Shown here: positions 1-9,194 of the stretch, piece after piece
Numbering within the stretch: the stretch's first letter is position 1
Layout of the letters: each line of letters opens with the position of its first letter
Assembly: GCA_002431395.1 (NCBI GenBank)
Contig: DJEU01000023.1
Coordinates: 25,349 to 74,698, forward strand
Direction of reading: 5' to 3'
Origin: Lachnoclostridium sp. UBA5890
Lineage (GTDB): Bacteria > Bacillota > Clostridia > Lachnospirales > Lachnospiraceae
Length of the DNA: 49,350 bases
Position numbers and translations under genes: made by a program
Notes under the pieces: generated by a model
The model's database searches: none
The model's input: the letters and a program-made list of their open reading frames with translations, nothing else
What the model was told of the DNA's origin: nothing

Positions 1-60
1 AATGAATCGTCGTGCTTGCACGTAAGAGACTTTGATTTCCATACATTTAGATCCTAATAG

Positions 61-162
61 GACTCCCCTCCGCATATGAGCATTTTTAGCCTTGCCAAAG
101 GCGAGAAAAGAACACGAAGTGTTCGAAATGCGAATGTGTGGATGGGGAGCCTGAATAGTTAC
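61..162. repeat. Structured dispersed repeat, copy A
   Basis: This stretch ahead of the first gene can fold into a branched structure. An outer stem pairs CTCCCC near 63-68 with GGGGAG near 144-149, and there are inner hairpins with GAACAC/GTGTTC and GCCTT/AAGGC arms. Its right half (120-162) is about 81 percent identical, by my hand alignment of 43 bases, to the reverse complement of 7835-7877. That makes it a dispersed repeat rather than a local leader. The family is not recognised. It could be a small non-autonomous mobile element or an RNA structure. Confidence 0.5.
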
Positions 163-187
163 ACAAAATTTTGAAAGGCGGGATACT

Positions 188-613
188 ATGAAAAATCAAA
201 CTTTTTTAACTCTTCCGGATGACGATGGTCATCAGATATGTCCAAATTGCAATTCCCAGATGCGCTATAAATATGGTGGTATTTTTGTCTGCGACAAATG
301 TGGCACTGAAACGACAAACGATTATGGTAAGATAAAAAAATATCTGGACGAGCATGGTCCAACCAATGCCATTGATCTGGCACAGCAGACCGGTGTCTCT
401 TCTTCTAAAATTTCTGCGTACCTCCGTGAGGGAAAGCTGGAAATTCCTGAAAATTCCACTGTCTTTTTACATTGTAAGGGATGTGGCACACCGATTCGCT
501 TTGGAGAATACTGTACCCGATGTGCCAAATCCACCGATGTCAAAGGTGCTTATATCGGTGACATCCCAAAAAGCCACGAAGCCAAAGTCCGCTTCATGAA
601 TGACAAACATTAA
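188..613 (+). CDS. YvyF-like zinc-ribbon/HTH protein
   Basis: A 141-aa cytosolic protein with two Cys4 zinc knuckles and a helix-turn-helix-like centre. The first knuckle is C18, C21, C35 and C38; the second is C96, C99, C109 and C112. Between them, residues about 59-84 read like a short winged helix (DLAQQTGVSSSKISAYLREG). This order resembles the small flagellar-region protein YvyF, whose role is not well defined, but no flagellar gene lies beside it here. An AAAGGCGGG ribosome binding site precedes the ATG. Its stop codon overlaps the stop of the convergent secreted LRR gene within one TTAA. A regulatory or nucleic-acid-binding role is inferred only from the fold. Confidence 0.7.
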   Translation: MKNQTFLTLPDDDGHQICPNCNSQMRYKYGGIFVCDKCGTETTNDYGKIKKYLDEHGPTNAIDLAQQTGVSSSKISAYLREGKLEIPENSTVFLHCKGCGTPIRFGEYCTRCAKSTDVKGAYIGDIPKSHEAKVRFMNDKH

Positions 614-3600
614 TGGCTTTTTACCTGTTTACAAACACTCCACGATCCATACGTTCGTTTTTTTCCCTGCATTCGGAATGCCCGGATTTTTACATAACAT
701 TTTCCGACGCCATTCCATGCCAGGGATAATTTTGTTTTATTGGTAAATTTCACCATTCTCATTTTCCCATTTTTCCGCTTCATAAAGACCACCTGATACC
801 CTTTTGCAATCTTGTCTTTTTTCCATACAAGACGAATTTTTCTGCCTCGGTATCTAATCTTTTTAAAACGCACTTTTCCCAGTTTGTGTTTCTGTGTTTT
901 CACCCCAAACAAGGTCTGTTTCATTCCCTGCTTCTCCGCCTCCTCTGTCGAAATCACCGCATCCTTTTTTATTTCTGACGGCGACTTTGGGGTCTGCTTC
1001 TGTAGCATTTTGGATGTTTTCTCCGCTTCTGTTCTATTGTCATCCTGTGTCTGTGATGGAACTGCTGTCGGCTCAGACATCGCCCCCGTATCCGGCGTGA
1101 TAGTCGGCTGCGGTTCAGAATTTTCTCCGGGCACTTTCGTCGGCTGCGGCAAAGGTGTTCCCCTCGGTGTGATGGTTTGCTGAGGAACATCCGCTGCTTC
1201 CTGGACATACAGCGGAATTTTCTCATATACCGTCTGATAATGTTCTGTGTCCTCCGGCTCATAATATGCCTCATAGTATGAGATTCCGACCTGCGGCACA
1301 CACTCCGGTTCAGACCAGTACCAGTGTTCCGGCAGTTTGATATCTTTTAGTTTCTGCGATGGATGATACGAAACCGCTTCCAACATCGGTATCACATAAT
1401 CCGGTTTTCTTTTTAAAACAACGACTTCTACCTCCCTCTCGATCACTTGATCCTGATATAAGATTTCCAGCTTCTGCAGCCCGGTTTCTTCGGGAACGAT
1501 CGTCTCATCCTGCCAGCGGTATTTGACACCGGGATTTTTCCCCATAAACGGTTTACTTTCCAATGTATCGCCATATACAATTTCGATTGGTTCCGGATAT
1601 GGCACTACCTCGACTTTCTGTTGGATCTGAAACAAATTCCAGTCAAGTTCACTCTGGCTCAGTTCACTCCAATCATAATTTCGGAGATCCTTTGGGCGGA
1701 AAATAAGTGTGTATTCCGACTTACTCTGCGTTACCTTTTCTTCCGGTTTCGCCCAGTAGAAATCTCCCAGTTCCAGATTATCCGGTATGAGCTCAGACCA
1801 TTCCAGTTCATCTCCTTCTGCGAGAAATCCGGCAGAAATGTCGGGCAGTTCCCCTTTTTTCCTTCGAATGGAAAGAACAACGTCGCGCACAATATTTCCG
1901 CTTTTACTATCATATCCCTGTACCTCTCTGTAATCATAATTTTTCTTGTCAAATGGTTCATAGCACATCTGACTTTCCATATCATCTACGGAAGGAATAT
2001 ATTCCGGATCTGTCCATGTAAACGTTCCATAGTCATCCTGCAGTCCACTCGTCGGAATATCACATAACGGCGTTCCATATACCACTTCACTTGTGGTTGG
2101 AAACGCCACATCTGAGACTGACTTCTTTTTAATCTCAACCTGCTGCACCCCAGTCACTTGTCCGTACCCCATCTTAGTAACCTGGTAATATATGTTATAA
2201 GTCCCTGCATCCTTGTATGTTGGGCATTCTACAGCTGTATACTTACCTATCGATGTCCCATAGCGAATCTCGGCGCCGTCTACTCCGACGACCGTTATCC
2301 CATGCTCTTTTCCATCGTAGATACCACTGTACCCTTCTGCCACAACCGGCATCGTCCCCCGGACGATCGTAACATCCGCACTTCCGATTACTGTCGTATA
2401 ATTTTCCCGCGATACCTGATAATACACGGTATATTTCCCTGGAAGAGAGTATTGCGGGGACGTAGTCAATATATATTCCCCTGCTTTCGTCCCATATCGC
2501 ACGGTCACACCTGCCGGAGTCTGTAATACAATCCCGTGCACTTTTTCATCGTATACTCCCTGATACGATTTTGCACTTACCCCGGTAAGGGAAGCCTTCT
2601 GAATCGTAAAAGAAAGCTGTTTTTTACCACTGAAATCTCCGATCCCTGTAATCACGACTGATGCCGTTCCAGCATTCGTATTATTAGTGTAAGCAACTGT
2701 GTAATCTGTATTTTCTTTGAGAAGTACACTGCCATAATAAACCTTTGGTACCGGACAGATAGCTTTTCCGGTATAAGTGACTGCAGGAAGCGGATTTACC
2801 GTGCAGTCTTCCAGTGACTGCGGAATCTTTTCGCCCACTTTCAATTTGCCCCATACACCGGTTGTCTCCAGATTTCCACAGTTCCATCCCGTTGCCAGAT
2901 AGCGGCGAATCAGATGTGCATTTCCTGCGATATAATTTACTGCCATCCCGGTACCTGCAGCTCCTAAAAACTCTCCCCTGGCAGAAGAATCACACACAGA
3001 TGTCACCGCAGCAAATTTATTATATCCGGTAGTATCATTGATTACAGCATAAATTGTACAGGATCCGCTTGCACGTACACATCCGGCATAGCATCCGGAC
3101 ATATTTTTTACCGCCGATGGGATATCCGGTACCGCTTTTAAATTTTCGCAACCATAAAACATCTCGCTGATATTTTCTATCGTTTCCGGCAAAACCGGCG
3201 CTTTTGTCAGGGCTTCGCATTGGTAAAAGCACTTTGCAGCCTCGGTGACCCCTTTGGGAAGTGCCGGGGAATCCGTAAGTTTTTTACAATTGCTGAACAT
3301 TGCTGTCACATTTGTCACCCCGGTTGGAATCGAAACCGGTTTGGTAATCGCCGTTCCTTGCAGCAGATAAGAATAATCTTTTGCCTGCGTCGTTTCAATG
3401 TCTGGAAGCCTCGAAAGTGCTGTGCATCCCTGAAATATCCCTTTCAGATTTTTTACATTTTGGGGAATGGTCACCGCCTGATTGAAACTAGTACAATTTT
3501 CAAATGTACGCTCCATCGTTTCGACGGAATCCGGTATTTTCCCCACTGACCGGAGCGACCGGCAGTTTTGAAATGTCTGCGTAAGATTGCGGATACCATC

Positions 3601-3930
3601 CGGAAGATCTCCGACACTCTGAAGATTGACGCAGTTATAAAAATAATTTGTCAGATCTCCATCCTGAATGCTGCTCACGTCAAAAGTTACCGATTTTATC
3701 CGAGCAGCATATTCCCGCCATGGAATCTTGTCTGGCTCAAGCAACGGAAATTTGAGTGATCCTCGGAACAATAAATTTCCTTCCGAATCCAAATCCCAAC
3801 GGATTGGACCGACAGTTCCCCATACATCCTCCGCGGCCGATACAACGATACCATTTCCGGCAAGGGTGCCTAAAAGAAGCCCTGCCACTAAAATCAGTGC
3901 TGTCAAACGTTGTTTAATTTTTTTAACCAT
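610..3930 (-). CDS. Secreted leucine-rich-repeat surface protein
   Basis: An 1106-aa exported protein. Residues 1-33 form a signal peptide (basic KKIKQR, hydrophobic core, AxA-type end near VVSAAE). Residues about 90-300 hold repeats of the type F-x-x-C-x-x-L-x-x-(V/A)-x-x-(I/L)-P, as in BspA/DUF285-like LRR proteins. Next come an extracellular beta domain (about 385-445), two tandem copies of a module with the signature RYGT...Y.AGTY.(V/I)YYQV, and an acidic middle region. A Pro/Thr/Gln linker (about 935-985) leads to a basic fibronectin-III-like C-terminus with KGYQVVF. There is no LPxTG or terminal membrane anchor, so it may be released or bind the wall through the basic end. Adhesion or scaffolding is inferred. 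A terminator after the gene was not seen. Confidence 0.8.
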   Translation of the reverse strand: MVKKIKQRLTALILVAGLLLGTLAGNGIVVSAAEDVWGTVGPIRWDLDSEGNLLFRGSLKFPLLEPDKIPWREYAARIKSVTFDVSSIQDGDLTNYFYNCVNLQSVGDLPDGIRNLTQTFQNCRSLRSVGKIPDSVETMERTFENCTSFNQAVTIPQNVKNLKGIFQGCTALSRLPDIETTQAKDYSYLLQGTAITKPVSIPTGVTNVTAMFSNCKKLTDSPALPKGVTEAAKCFYQCEALTKAPVLPETIENISEMFYGCENLKAVPDIPSAVKNMSGCYAGCVRASGSCTIYAVINDTTGYNKFAAVTSVCDSSARGEFLGAAGTGMAVNYIAGNAHLIRRYLATGWNCGNLETTGVWGKLKVGEKIPQSLEDCTVNPLPAVTYTGKAICPVPKVYYGSVLLKENTDYTVAYTNNTNAGTASVVITGIGDFSGKKQLSFTIQKASLTGVSAKSYQGVYDEKVHGIVLQTPAGVTVRYGTKAGEYILTTSPQYSLPGKYTVYYQVSRENYTTVIGSADVTIVRGTMPVVAEGYSGIYDGKEHGITVVGVDGAEIRYGTSIGKYTAVECPTYKDAGTYNIYYQVTKMGYGQVTGVQQVEIKKKSVSDVAFPTTSEVVYGTPLCDIPTSGLQDDYGTFTWTDPEYIPSVDDMESQMCYEPFDKKNYDYREVQGYDSKSGNIVRDVVLSIRRKKGELPDISAGFLAEGDELEWSELIPDNLELGDFYWAKPEEKVTQSKSEYTLIFRPKDLRNYDWSELSQSELDWNLFQIQQKVEVVPYPEPIEIVYGDTLESKPFMGKNPGVKYRWQDETIVPEETGLQKLEILYQDQVIEREVEVVVLKRKPDYVIPMLEAVSYHPSQKLKDIKLPEHWYWSEPECVPQVGISYYEAYYEPEDTEHYQTVYEKIPLYVQEAADVPQQTITPRGTPLPQPTKVPGENSEPQPTITPDTGAMSEPTAVPSQTQDDNRTEAEKTSKMLQKQTPKSPSEIKKDAVISTEEAEKQGMKQTLFGVKTQKHKLGKVRFKKIRYRGRKIRLVWKKDKIAKGYQVVFMKRKNGKMRMVKFTNKTKLSLAWNGVGKCYVKIRAFRMQGKKRTYGSWSVCKQVKSH

Positions 3931-4008
3931 AGAATCCTCCCTTTGTAGTCATTTTGATTTTGTTACTAAGTCATTGAGTCCATGGACGACTTGTCCTCAT
4001 TGATTCTT

Positions 4009-4023
4009 AGATTCTGAGAATCT
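4009..4023. promoter_or_regulatory. Inverted repeat in LRR-gene leader
   Basis: AGATTCT-G-AGAATCT is a perfect 7+1+7 inverted repeat about 14 bases downstream of the -10 box of the LRR gene, close to the expected transcription start. It could be an operator or a short leader hairpin. No regulator is assigned. Confidence 0.4.
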
Positions 4024-4036
4024 GAGATTGAATATG

Positions 4037-4065
4037 ATTATAGATCGTTTTCTAAGAAAATGCAA
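4037..4065 (-). promoter_or_regulatory. Sigma-A-type promoter of LRR gene
   Basis: On the minus strand TTGCAT (4060-4065) and TATAAT (4037-4042) are separated by 17 bases, giving a near-consensus promoter for the 1106-aa secreted protein. The leader is about 100 bases. Confidence 0.7.
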
Positions 4066-4109
4066 GTGGTTTTTTTTAATTTTTTTTAATTCTGAGTCAA
4101 AAAGCAAAA

Positions 4110-4133
4110 CCAGCCCCGTAATTTCGGGGCTGG
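4110..4133 (-). terminator. Terminator after GDPD gene
   Basis: A perfect 9-bp stem (CCAGCCCCG / CGGGGCTGG) with a 6-base loop, followed on the minus strand by TTTTGCTTTTT. It sits just downstream of the glycerophosphodiesterase stop codon. Confidence 0.85.
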
Positions 4134-4156
4134 CATAGATATCTCAACGATTATTA

Positions 4157-5764
4157 TTATGGTTCTGTGTTGAGCATATACTCTGTAGTGATCATATCTA
4201 CATGAAGTTTATTTACCAGATCATATGCTTTTTCAATGGTGTTTACTGTCCAGACATTGACTTGTCTTCCTGCCATCTGAAGGCGGTATACATCCGATGC
4301 TGTTACAAGAGATTGACGGCTGTCAAGATCGATCTGATTACTAATACACCAATTAATCACACTCGAGGTAACAGATGTCGTCTTGTTGGAATCTTCAGCG
4401 CCATATACATATTGAAGCTGTGATGTATTGACCCCATCCATCCGCTGCAGGGAGAGAAGGTTGCTCTGATGCATACTGATAAAATAGGTCTCTTTCAACA
4501 ATCCCGCATCTTTTACCTGCTTGACGATTTTCCGCAGATCGGCATCATTTAATTCTTCTTTGATCTCGACAAATGGATGAACCTCTTTGTTTTTTTTCAT
4601 CACATCAAGATATTCCTCAAATGTTGGCATCGTCAGATTGTCGTAAGCATCTACATTACTCCCATTGATCATAAAATATTTCTTAATCTGTTCTGTCGTC
4701 AATGTTGCGATTTGAAAATCATAGCCAAACATACGGTTCAGATCCCCATCATGGGAAACCATAAACTCACCATCTAATGTTTTCCAAATATCACACTCTA
4801 CTCCATAAAAACCACTTTCAAGTGCTTTTTCAAATGCCGGAATGGAATTTTCCGGTACCTGGGAACTAAATCCCCGGTGCGCGATCAGTTTTTGATTAGA
4901 AATTTCCATACGAAACACCTCCACAATGATATTTGCAGTCGAATGTCCATCTGCCGCATCCACGCGAATCACAGCGGTTCCAGCTTCTAAACCAGTCACA
5001 ACACCACTGGCTGAAACCACGGCAACCGTCGGATCGGAACTTGTATAACGCAGCGATTTATTAGACGCATTTGCCGGCTGAATCGATGCGGAAATTCCGA
5101 AACTTTTCCCCTTTTCCAGTCTCTTTGTCGCCACACCGCCATTGAGCGTTATGCTCTTTGTCATTACCTTCGACTGAATAACATAACTTCCGGATTTTCG
5201 TGTTCCATCTTTGCTTCGTGCCGTAATGACCGCCTCGCCTTTTCCTTTTGCCACAACCGTCCCCTGAGAAGAAACCGAGACCACCGATGGATTGGAAGAT
5301 TGATAACTTACTTTCTTATCCGTCGCATTCCCCGGAAGTACGACAGGCTTCAAATTGACTTTCTGTCCAACTTCCATTTCCTGCTTTTTCACGGCAAAAC
5401 TAACGCTGGTAACCTTCCGTCCTACCTGTACTTTTATCTTTGTTTTTTTTCCGGAACCATCTGTTGCTTTTAGCCAGATATTGGCTTTTCCATAACGTTT
5501 TCCACGAATTACGCCCTTTTTCGATACCGTAACTACTTTTTTATTGGACGATTTCCATTTTACTTTCTCCTTCATGGACGCCGGTTTCACTTTGGCTTTT
5601 AACTGCATTTTTTCTTTTTTATTGATCAAGACCATTTTTCTGGTATTCTTTATCTTTACTGTCTTTATCTGCTCTGCTTTTACCACTGCCGGTTTTCCAC
5701 CCGCCAGAAGAAATATTCCTGCCATCACAACAGCCGCTGCAACTATATATCTCTTATGTTTCAT
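4157..5764 (-). CDS. Secreted Ig-like glycerophosphodiester phosphodiesterase
   Basis: A 535-aa exported enzyme starting at the ATG at 5764, which has a GGGAG ribosome binding site; an upstream in-frame ATG lacks one. It has a signal peptide (MKHKRYIVAAAVVMAG...) and three bacterial Ig-like (Big_2) domains at roughly 35-115, 118-200 and 203-285, each with the pattern (W/Y)xSSxxxVxxVSxxGxVxG. A GDPD domain runs from about 293 to the end. Catalytic residues visible are H296-R297, E323 and D325, and H338-D339 (HRG...ECD...HDGD). Such enzymes hydrolyse glycerophosphodiesters to glycerol-3-phosphate and an alcohol. With the Ig-like stalk, the likely site is the cell surface. Lipid or teichoic-acid-derived substrates are inferred. 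Confidence 0.88.
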   Translation of the reverse strand: MKHKRYIVAAAVVMAGIFLLAGGKPAVVKAEQIKTVKIKNTRKMVLINKKEKMQLKAKVKPASMKEKVKWKSSNKKVVTVSKKGVIRGKRYGKANIWLKATDGSGKKTKIKVQVGRKVTSVSFAVKKQEMEVGQKVNLKPVVLPGNATDKKVSYQSSNPSVVSVSSQGTVVAKGKGEAVITARSKDGTRKSGSYVIQSKVMTKSITLNGGVATKRLEKGKSFGISASIQPANASNKSLRYTSSDPTVAVVSASGVVTGLEAGTAVIRVDAADGHSTANIIVEVFRMEISNQKLIAHRGFSSQVPENSIPAFEKALESGFYGVECDIWKTLDGEFMVSHDGDLNRMFGYDFQIATLTTEQIKKYFMINGSNVDAYDNLTMPTFEEYLDVMKKNKEVHPFVEIKEELNDADLRKIVKQVKDAGLLKETYFISMHQSNLLSLQRMDGVNTSQLQYVYGAEDSNKTTSVTSSVINWCISNQIDLDSRQSLVTASDVYRLQMAGRQVNVWTVNTIEKAYDLVNKLHVDMITTEYMLNTEP

Positions 5765-5885
5765 CCTGTTACATCTCCCTTTTTTACTTCGGTTGTATTT
5801 AGTATAACAGCCATCTGTTACATTTTCATGGCAAGCCACACATTTTTTATTGTCTCACGTTCCCCCTGAAATGTCAATACAAAGA

Positions 5886-5909
5886 CCGCGGCAAACGAAT
5901 CTGCCGCGG
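5886..5909 (-). terminator. Terminator after polysaccharide deacetylase gene
   Basis: CCGCGGCA / TGCCGCGG form a perfect 8-bp stem with an 8-base loop, followed on the minus strand by the modest T-rich TCTTTGT. It lies about 40 bases beyond the deacetylase stop codon. Confidence 0.65.
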
Positions 5910-5948
5910 CCCTATTTTTATGTTTGGTTTTGTATGATACGCAAAGTA

Positions 5949-7643
5949 TTAATAAGCGTTGTTGTATTTTTTACCTGTCATCAATGCTTTTCCTTTGATC
6001 GCAAACAATTCTGATACACCAACAACCTGGATTCCATTATCCTTGCAGTACTGCAGAATTTCCGGAACGGCCTGTGCTGTCTTCTCATGAACCGAATGCA
6101 TGTTGATGATGTCGCCATCTTTCAGGTTCTTTGTTACATTTTCGACAAGATCTTCTTTTGTTGTAGTATTTACATAATCGTTACTCCATACTGATACATC
6201 GATAAATGGTTTTTCGATTACGGCATACATGGTATCACTATAAGCTACGTTTGGTGCACGGAACAAGAAATTATTATATCCTGTCAATTCCTTCAAAAGG
6301 GCATCTGTCTTCTGAATCTTCTCTTTGATTATATCAGCATCTTCTTTGTTCAGTCCATTGGAATCATAAGAATGGTTTGCCACTTCAAATCCTGCTTCTT
6401 TTGCAGAGATTACTTCATTTCGAGAATCTTCATCGTGTTCAATGTGTGCTCCAATGTAGAAGAATGTTGCATGTGCACCATATTCTTTCAAAGAATTCTG
6501 AATCTGCATACCATAATCTACAAATTTGCTATAACCGCCCGGGCCATCGTCAAATGACAACGCTACTACCGGTTTGCTTGGGTCAATGTTGGCATCGATC
6601 CATGCCTGATCCAATCCGTCGTAATGGAATTCAGAAGATTCAAATTCCGGTGCTACAGTTGGTGCCGGTGTAGGTTTCACGCCTTCTTCTGAATATACAG
6701 CGCCTTCTTTTGCTACAAACTCGATACTTGTGATCGTGATGGATTTCAATGCTGCCGGCCATGCATAGTTATTGGCACTATCCATTGGCTGAATGTTGAG
6801 ACCTACCGCACTTCCTGATACTTTGTCACCAGACAAATCTATCGTCGTTGAGGTCTCATCTGTAGAAGACAGGTTATAAGAATAAGCAATACCATTGCTA
6901 TATCCGTCCAGATCATCGGCTGTAGAAGCTACAGCAATCTTTCCACCGGTGATTGTTGCGATATCTGCCTCTTCATTGATTTCCAGTGTATAACCTACTT
7001 TTACTTCTTTGAAATAAGACAGATCAAAACGGCTTTCAATCTGGCTGCTGAAATCAAGTGCTGCCGGAGAACTTGTAAATGTCTTCTCGGAGACTTTGCT
7101 CATATCGATAACAATATTTTTAACCGGTTCATTTGCTTTTGGTGACGCACTTGGTGTCGCTGTCGGCGCTTCACTGACAACCGGTGTCTCACTAACAACC
7201 GGTGTAGATGTTGGTGCAGTGGTTGCCGGTGGCTGTGTTGCAGGAGCCTGTGTCTCCAGTGGATTTGCTGTAGGAGCGGTTGTTACAGGAGCCTGTGTTG
7301 GCTGAACATCAGTGTTTGCTGCCTTTACAGTCACTTTGCATGTCAGTTTTTTCTTTCCTGCTTTTGCCGTTACTACCGCTTTACCGGCTTTCTTTCCGGT
7401 AATGACTACACTTGCTTTTTTCTTCTTAGACAATTTGATGACTTTTTTGCCTTTTGTCACCGACCATTTTACTTTCTTTGTCGCTTTCTTTACTTTTAAT
7501 GTTACCTTCTCACCCTGTGTGATTGTAATTTTTTTCTTACTGAGTGACATCTTTGCTGCTGCATCTGCCACTGGTGATGTCATGCTGATCACCATCGATC
7601 CGGCAAGAACCAGACCTAACATTTTTGCTGTTTTTCTTCCCAA
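5949..7643 (-). CDS. Secreted CE4-family polysaccharide deacetylase
   Basis: A 564-aa exported protein. I place the start at TTG 7643 because AGGAGG lies 8 bases upstream and the signal peptide then begins correctly (GRKTAKMLGLVLAGS). Then come a lysine-rich Ig-like (Big_2) domain (about 30-108), a Thr/Pro linker (about 113-172), a beta-sandwich possibly carbohydrate-binding region (about 175-315) and a NodB/CE4 domain (about 358-550). Motif 1 is intact (SFDDGP, D365-D366). Motif 2 reads H424-SYDS, so the second metal-binding His is missing. Motif 3 reads RAPN rather than RPPY, and motif 5 has MHSVH. It probably deacetylates or de-esterifies an extracellular polysaccharide (peptidoglycan or xylan type); the substrate is unknown. 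Confidence 0.85.
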   Translation of the reverse strand: MGRKTAKMLGLVLAGSMVISMTSPVADAAAKMSLSKKKITITQGEKVTLKVKKATKKVKWSVTKGKKVIKLSKKKKASVVITGKKAGKAVVTAKAGKKKLTCKVTVKAANTDVQPTQAPVTTAPTANPLETQAPATQPPATTAPTSTPVVSETPVVSEAPTATPSASPKANEPVKNIVIDMSKVSEKTFTSSPAALDFSSQIESRFDLSYFKEVKVGYTLEINEEADIATITGGKIAVASTADDLDGYSNGIAYSYNLSSTDETSTTIDLSGDKVSGSAVGLNIQPMDSANNYAWPAALKSITITSIEFVAKEGAVYSEEGVKPTPAPTVAPEFESSEFHYDGLDQAWIDANIDPSKPVVALSFDDGPGGYSKFVDYGMQIQNSLKEYGAHATFFYIGAHIEHDEDSRNEVISAKEAGFEVANHSYDSNGLNKEDADIIKEKIQKTDALLKELTGYNNFLFRAPNVAYSDTMYAVIEKPFIDVSVWSNDYVNTTTKEDLVENVTKNLKDGDIINMHSVHEKTAQAVPEILQYCKDNGIQVVGVSELFAIKGKALMTGKKYNNAY

Positions 7644-7718
7644 AACATTATCCTCCTTATTTTTTAAATATAAGATAAGTGCCAAATCTCCGTGACTCTT
7701 ATCATTTTCGTTATAAAG

Positions 7719-7747
7719 AGTATAACATTTTTTCTATGTATTGGCAA
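7719..7747 (-). promoter_or_regulatory. Promoter of polysaccharide deacetylase gene
   Basis: TTGCCA (7742-7747) and TATACT (7719-7724) with a 17-base spacer on the minus strand. A perfect 7-bp inverted repeat, ATGTTAT / ATAACAT (7757-7777), lies just upstream of the -35 box and may bind a regulator. Confidence 0.65.
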
Positions 7748-7834
7748 TTTATTATTATGTTATAATAATCATAACATTTCATTTATACCATACGTTCTTT
7801 CGTCGTTTCCGGCATAATATCCCAGTTTTTTTCA

Positions 7835-7877
7835 GTAACTATTTCGGCTCTCCTCCTACGCATTCGCATTCCGAACA
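7835..7877. repeat. Structured dispersed repeat, copy B (partial)
   Basis: Forty-three bases ending next to the stop codon of the AI-2E-type permease match the reverse complement of 120-162 at about 35 of 43 positions. Only the half of copy A containing GAATAGTTAC and AATGCGAATG is present, so this copy looks truncated. See copy A. Confidence 0.5.
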
Positions 7878-7878
7878 G

Positions 7879-9078
7879 TTATCTTTTACGTAAGTATGAG
7901 TTTGTTTCTGCCGGAAGGCCTTTCTTTTCCAATCTTCGATGACTCCACCGTTTTATCGTTTTGTACAAAACAGAAAAAACCGGGACCGCACAGATCATAC
8001 CAAGCAGACCAAACAGCGCGCCAAACACCAAGATAGAAAACAAAATCCAAAAACTTTCCAAACCAACCGATTCTCCAATGATCTTCGGTCCGATAATATT
8101 TCCGTCCACCTGCTGAATGATGATGATAAGTACAAGGAAGATCACTCCTTTAAACGGCGATGCCAGAAAGACAAGCAGCGCACTTGGGATAGCCCCGATA
8201 TATGGTCCAAAAAATGGGATGATATTGGTTACGCCGACGAGTACACTGATCAATGCCGTATACGGAATGTTGGCAATGCTGAGGGCGATAAAAGTAATGA
8301 TCGCCACAATAACCGAGTCAATAATCTTCCCACTGAAAAATTTGGCAAAAGACCAGTTAATGTCTTTTCCAAAGGCTAAGATGCGATTTGCACGCTTTTC
8401 CGAAAAAATTGTATACAAAAGGCGTTTTGCCTGTGCACAGAACCGCTCTTTGCCCGCCATCAGATAAATGGAAACGATAATTCCGATAACCACATTTAAC
8501 AGCATACCAAGGGCACTCAGAAGCCCGTCTGATACCGTACTGAGGATTTCCGTACTGGCTGGCAAAAGGTCATTCTGCACCCAGTTGCGGACCTGCGAAT
8601 AAACCGTATTCGTGCTTTCTTTCATATAGTGCGCTATTTCAGGATGTTTTTCCCCGATATCATTTGCCACCAAAAGGGTATTGCGGTAATAATCCGGAAG
8701 GTTATTGGCAAGATTTGTAATACTGTCAACCACTTCCGGCACGACAAGCATCGTCAGCCAGAAGATAACGGCAATGGACAGAACCAGCACAAGTACGATA
8801 GAGATACCTCGGGCAATCCCCCGCACTCTCTTATCTGTTTTATTGATCTTTCGAAACAAAGGAATGAAAATCATCCGCTCCATACCATTTACCATCGGAC
8901 TTAAAAGATAAGCGATCACCAGACCAATATAAATGGGCATGAGCGCCGAATTTAATTTTCCAACCCCGCCTGCTACGGTATCAAAATTCAAAAAGATAAA
9001 TCCACAAACCAAAACGGCCATTAACACGCAAAATGCTGTAATCCCTGCATATACATATTTATTTTCCAGTTTTTTCAT
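7879..9078 (-). CDS. AI-2E family transporter (YdiK/PerM-like permease)
   Basis: A 399-aa polytopic membrane protein. The start at 9078 follows GGAGGGCATCT. It has two N-terminal membrane spans (VYAGITAFCVLMAVLVCGFIF and the LIYIGLVIAYLLSP region), another near 75-95, a soluble segment about 100-190, and about five C-terminal spans. Conserved features include the IIPFFGP motif near residue 288 and a PVF segment near the end. Despite the family name, reported members include Na+/H+ antiporters and exporters, so AI-2 export is not implied. The gene is alone, preceded by a promoter and a terminator hairpin. Confidence 0.85.
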   Translation of the reverse strand: MKKLENKYVYAGITAFCVLMAVLVCGFIFLNFDTVAGGVGKLNSALMPIYIGLVIAYLLSPMVNGMERMIFIPLFRKINKTDKRVRGIARGISIVLVLVLSIAVIFWLTMLVVPEVVDSITNLANNLPDYYRNTLLVANDIGEKHPEIAHYMKESTNTVYSQVRNWVQNDLLPASTEILSTVSDGLLSALGMLLNVVIGIIVSIYLMAGKERFCAQAKRLLYTIFSEKRANRILAFGKDINWSFAKFFSGKIIDSVIVAIITFIALSIANIPYTALISVLVGVTNIIPFFGPYIGAIPSALLVFLASPFKGVIFLVLIIIIQQVDGNIIGPKIIGESVGLESFWILFSILVFGALFGLLGMICAVPVFSVLYKTIKRWSHRRLEKKGLPAETNSYLRKR

Positions 9079-9114
9079 AGATGCCCTCCATTCCAATTTT
9101 TTCCATGCAAAAAA

Positions 9115-9137
9115 AGGTTAGTGTTTGCCACTAACCT
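9115..9137 (-). terminator. Terminator after spoVA genes / in permease leader
   Basis: AGGTTAGTG / CACTAACCT form a perfect 9-bp stem with a 5-base loop, followed on the minus strand by seven T residues. It ends the spoVAD-spoVAE transcript, but it also lies directly after the promoter at 9139-9167, so it may attenuate the permease gene as well. Confidence 0.85.
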
Positions 9138-9138
9138 C

Positions 9139-9167
9139 ATTATACTTTGTTTTTGCATAATTCTCAA
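9139..9167 (-). promoter_or_regulatory. Promoter of AI-2E family permease gene
   Basis: TTGAGA (9162-9167) and a perfect TATAAT (9139-9144) with 17 bases between them on the minus strand. Transcription would start almost inside the terminator stem at 9115-9137. Confidence 0.6.
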
Positions 9168-9194
9168 TGTTTTTTCACAACAATTCCAAACGTT

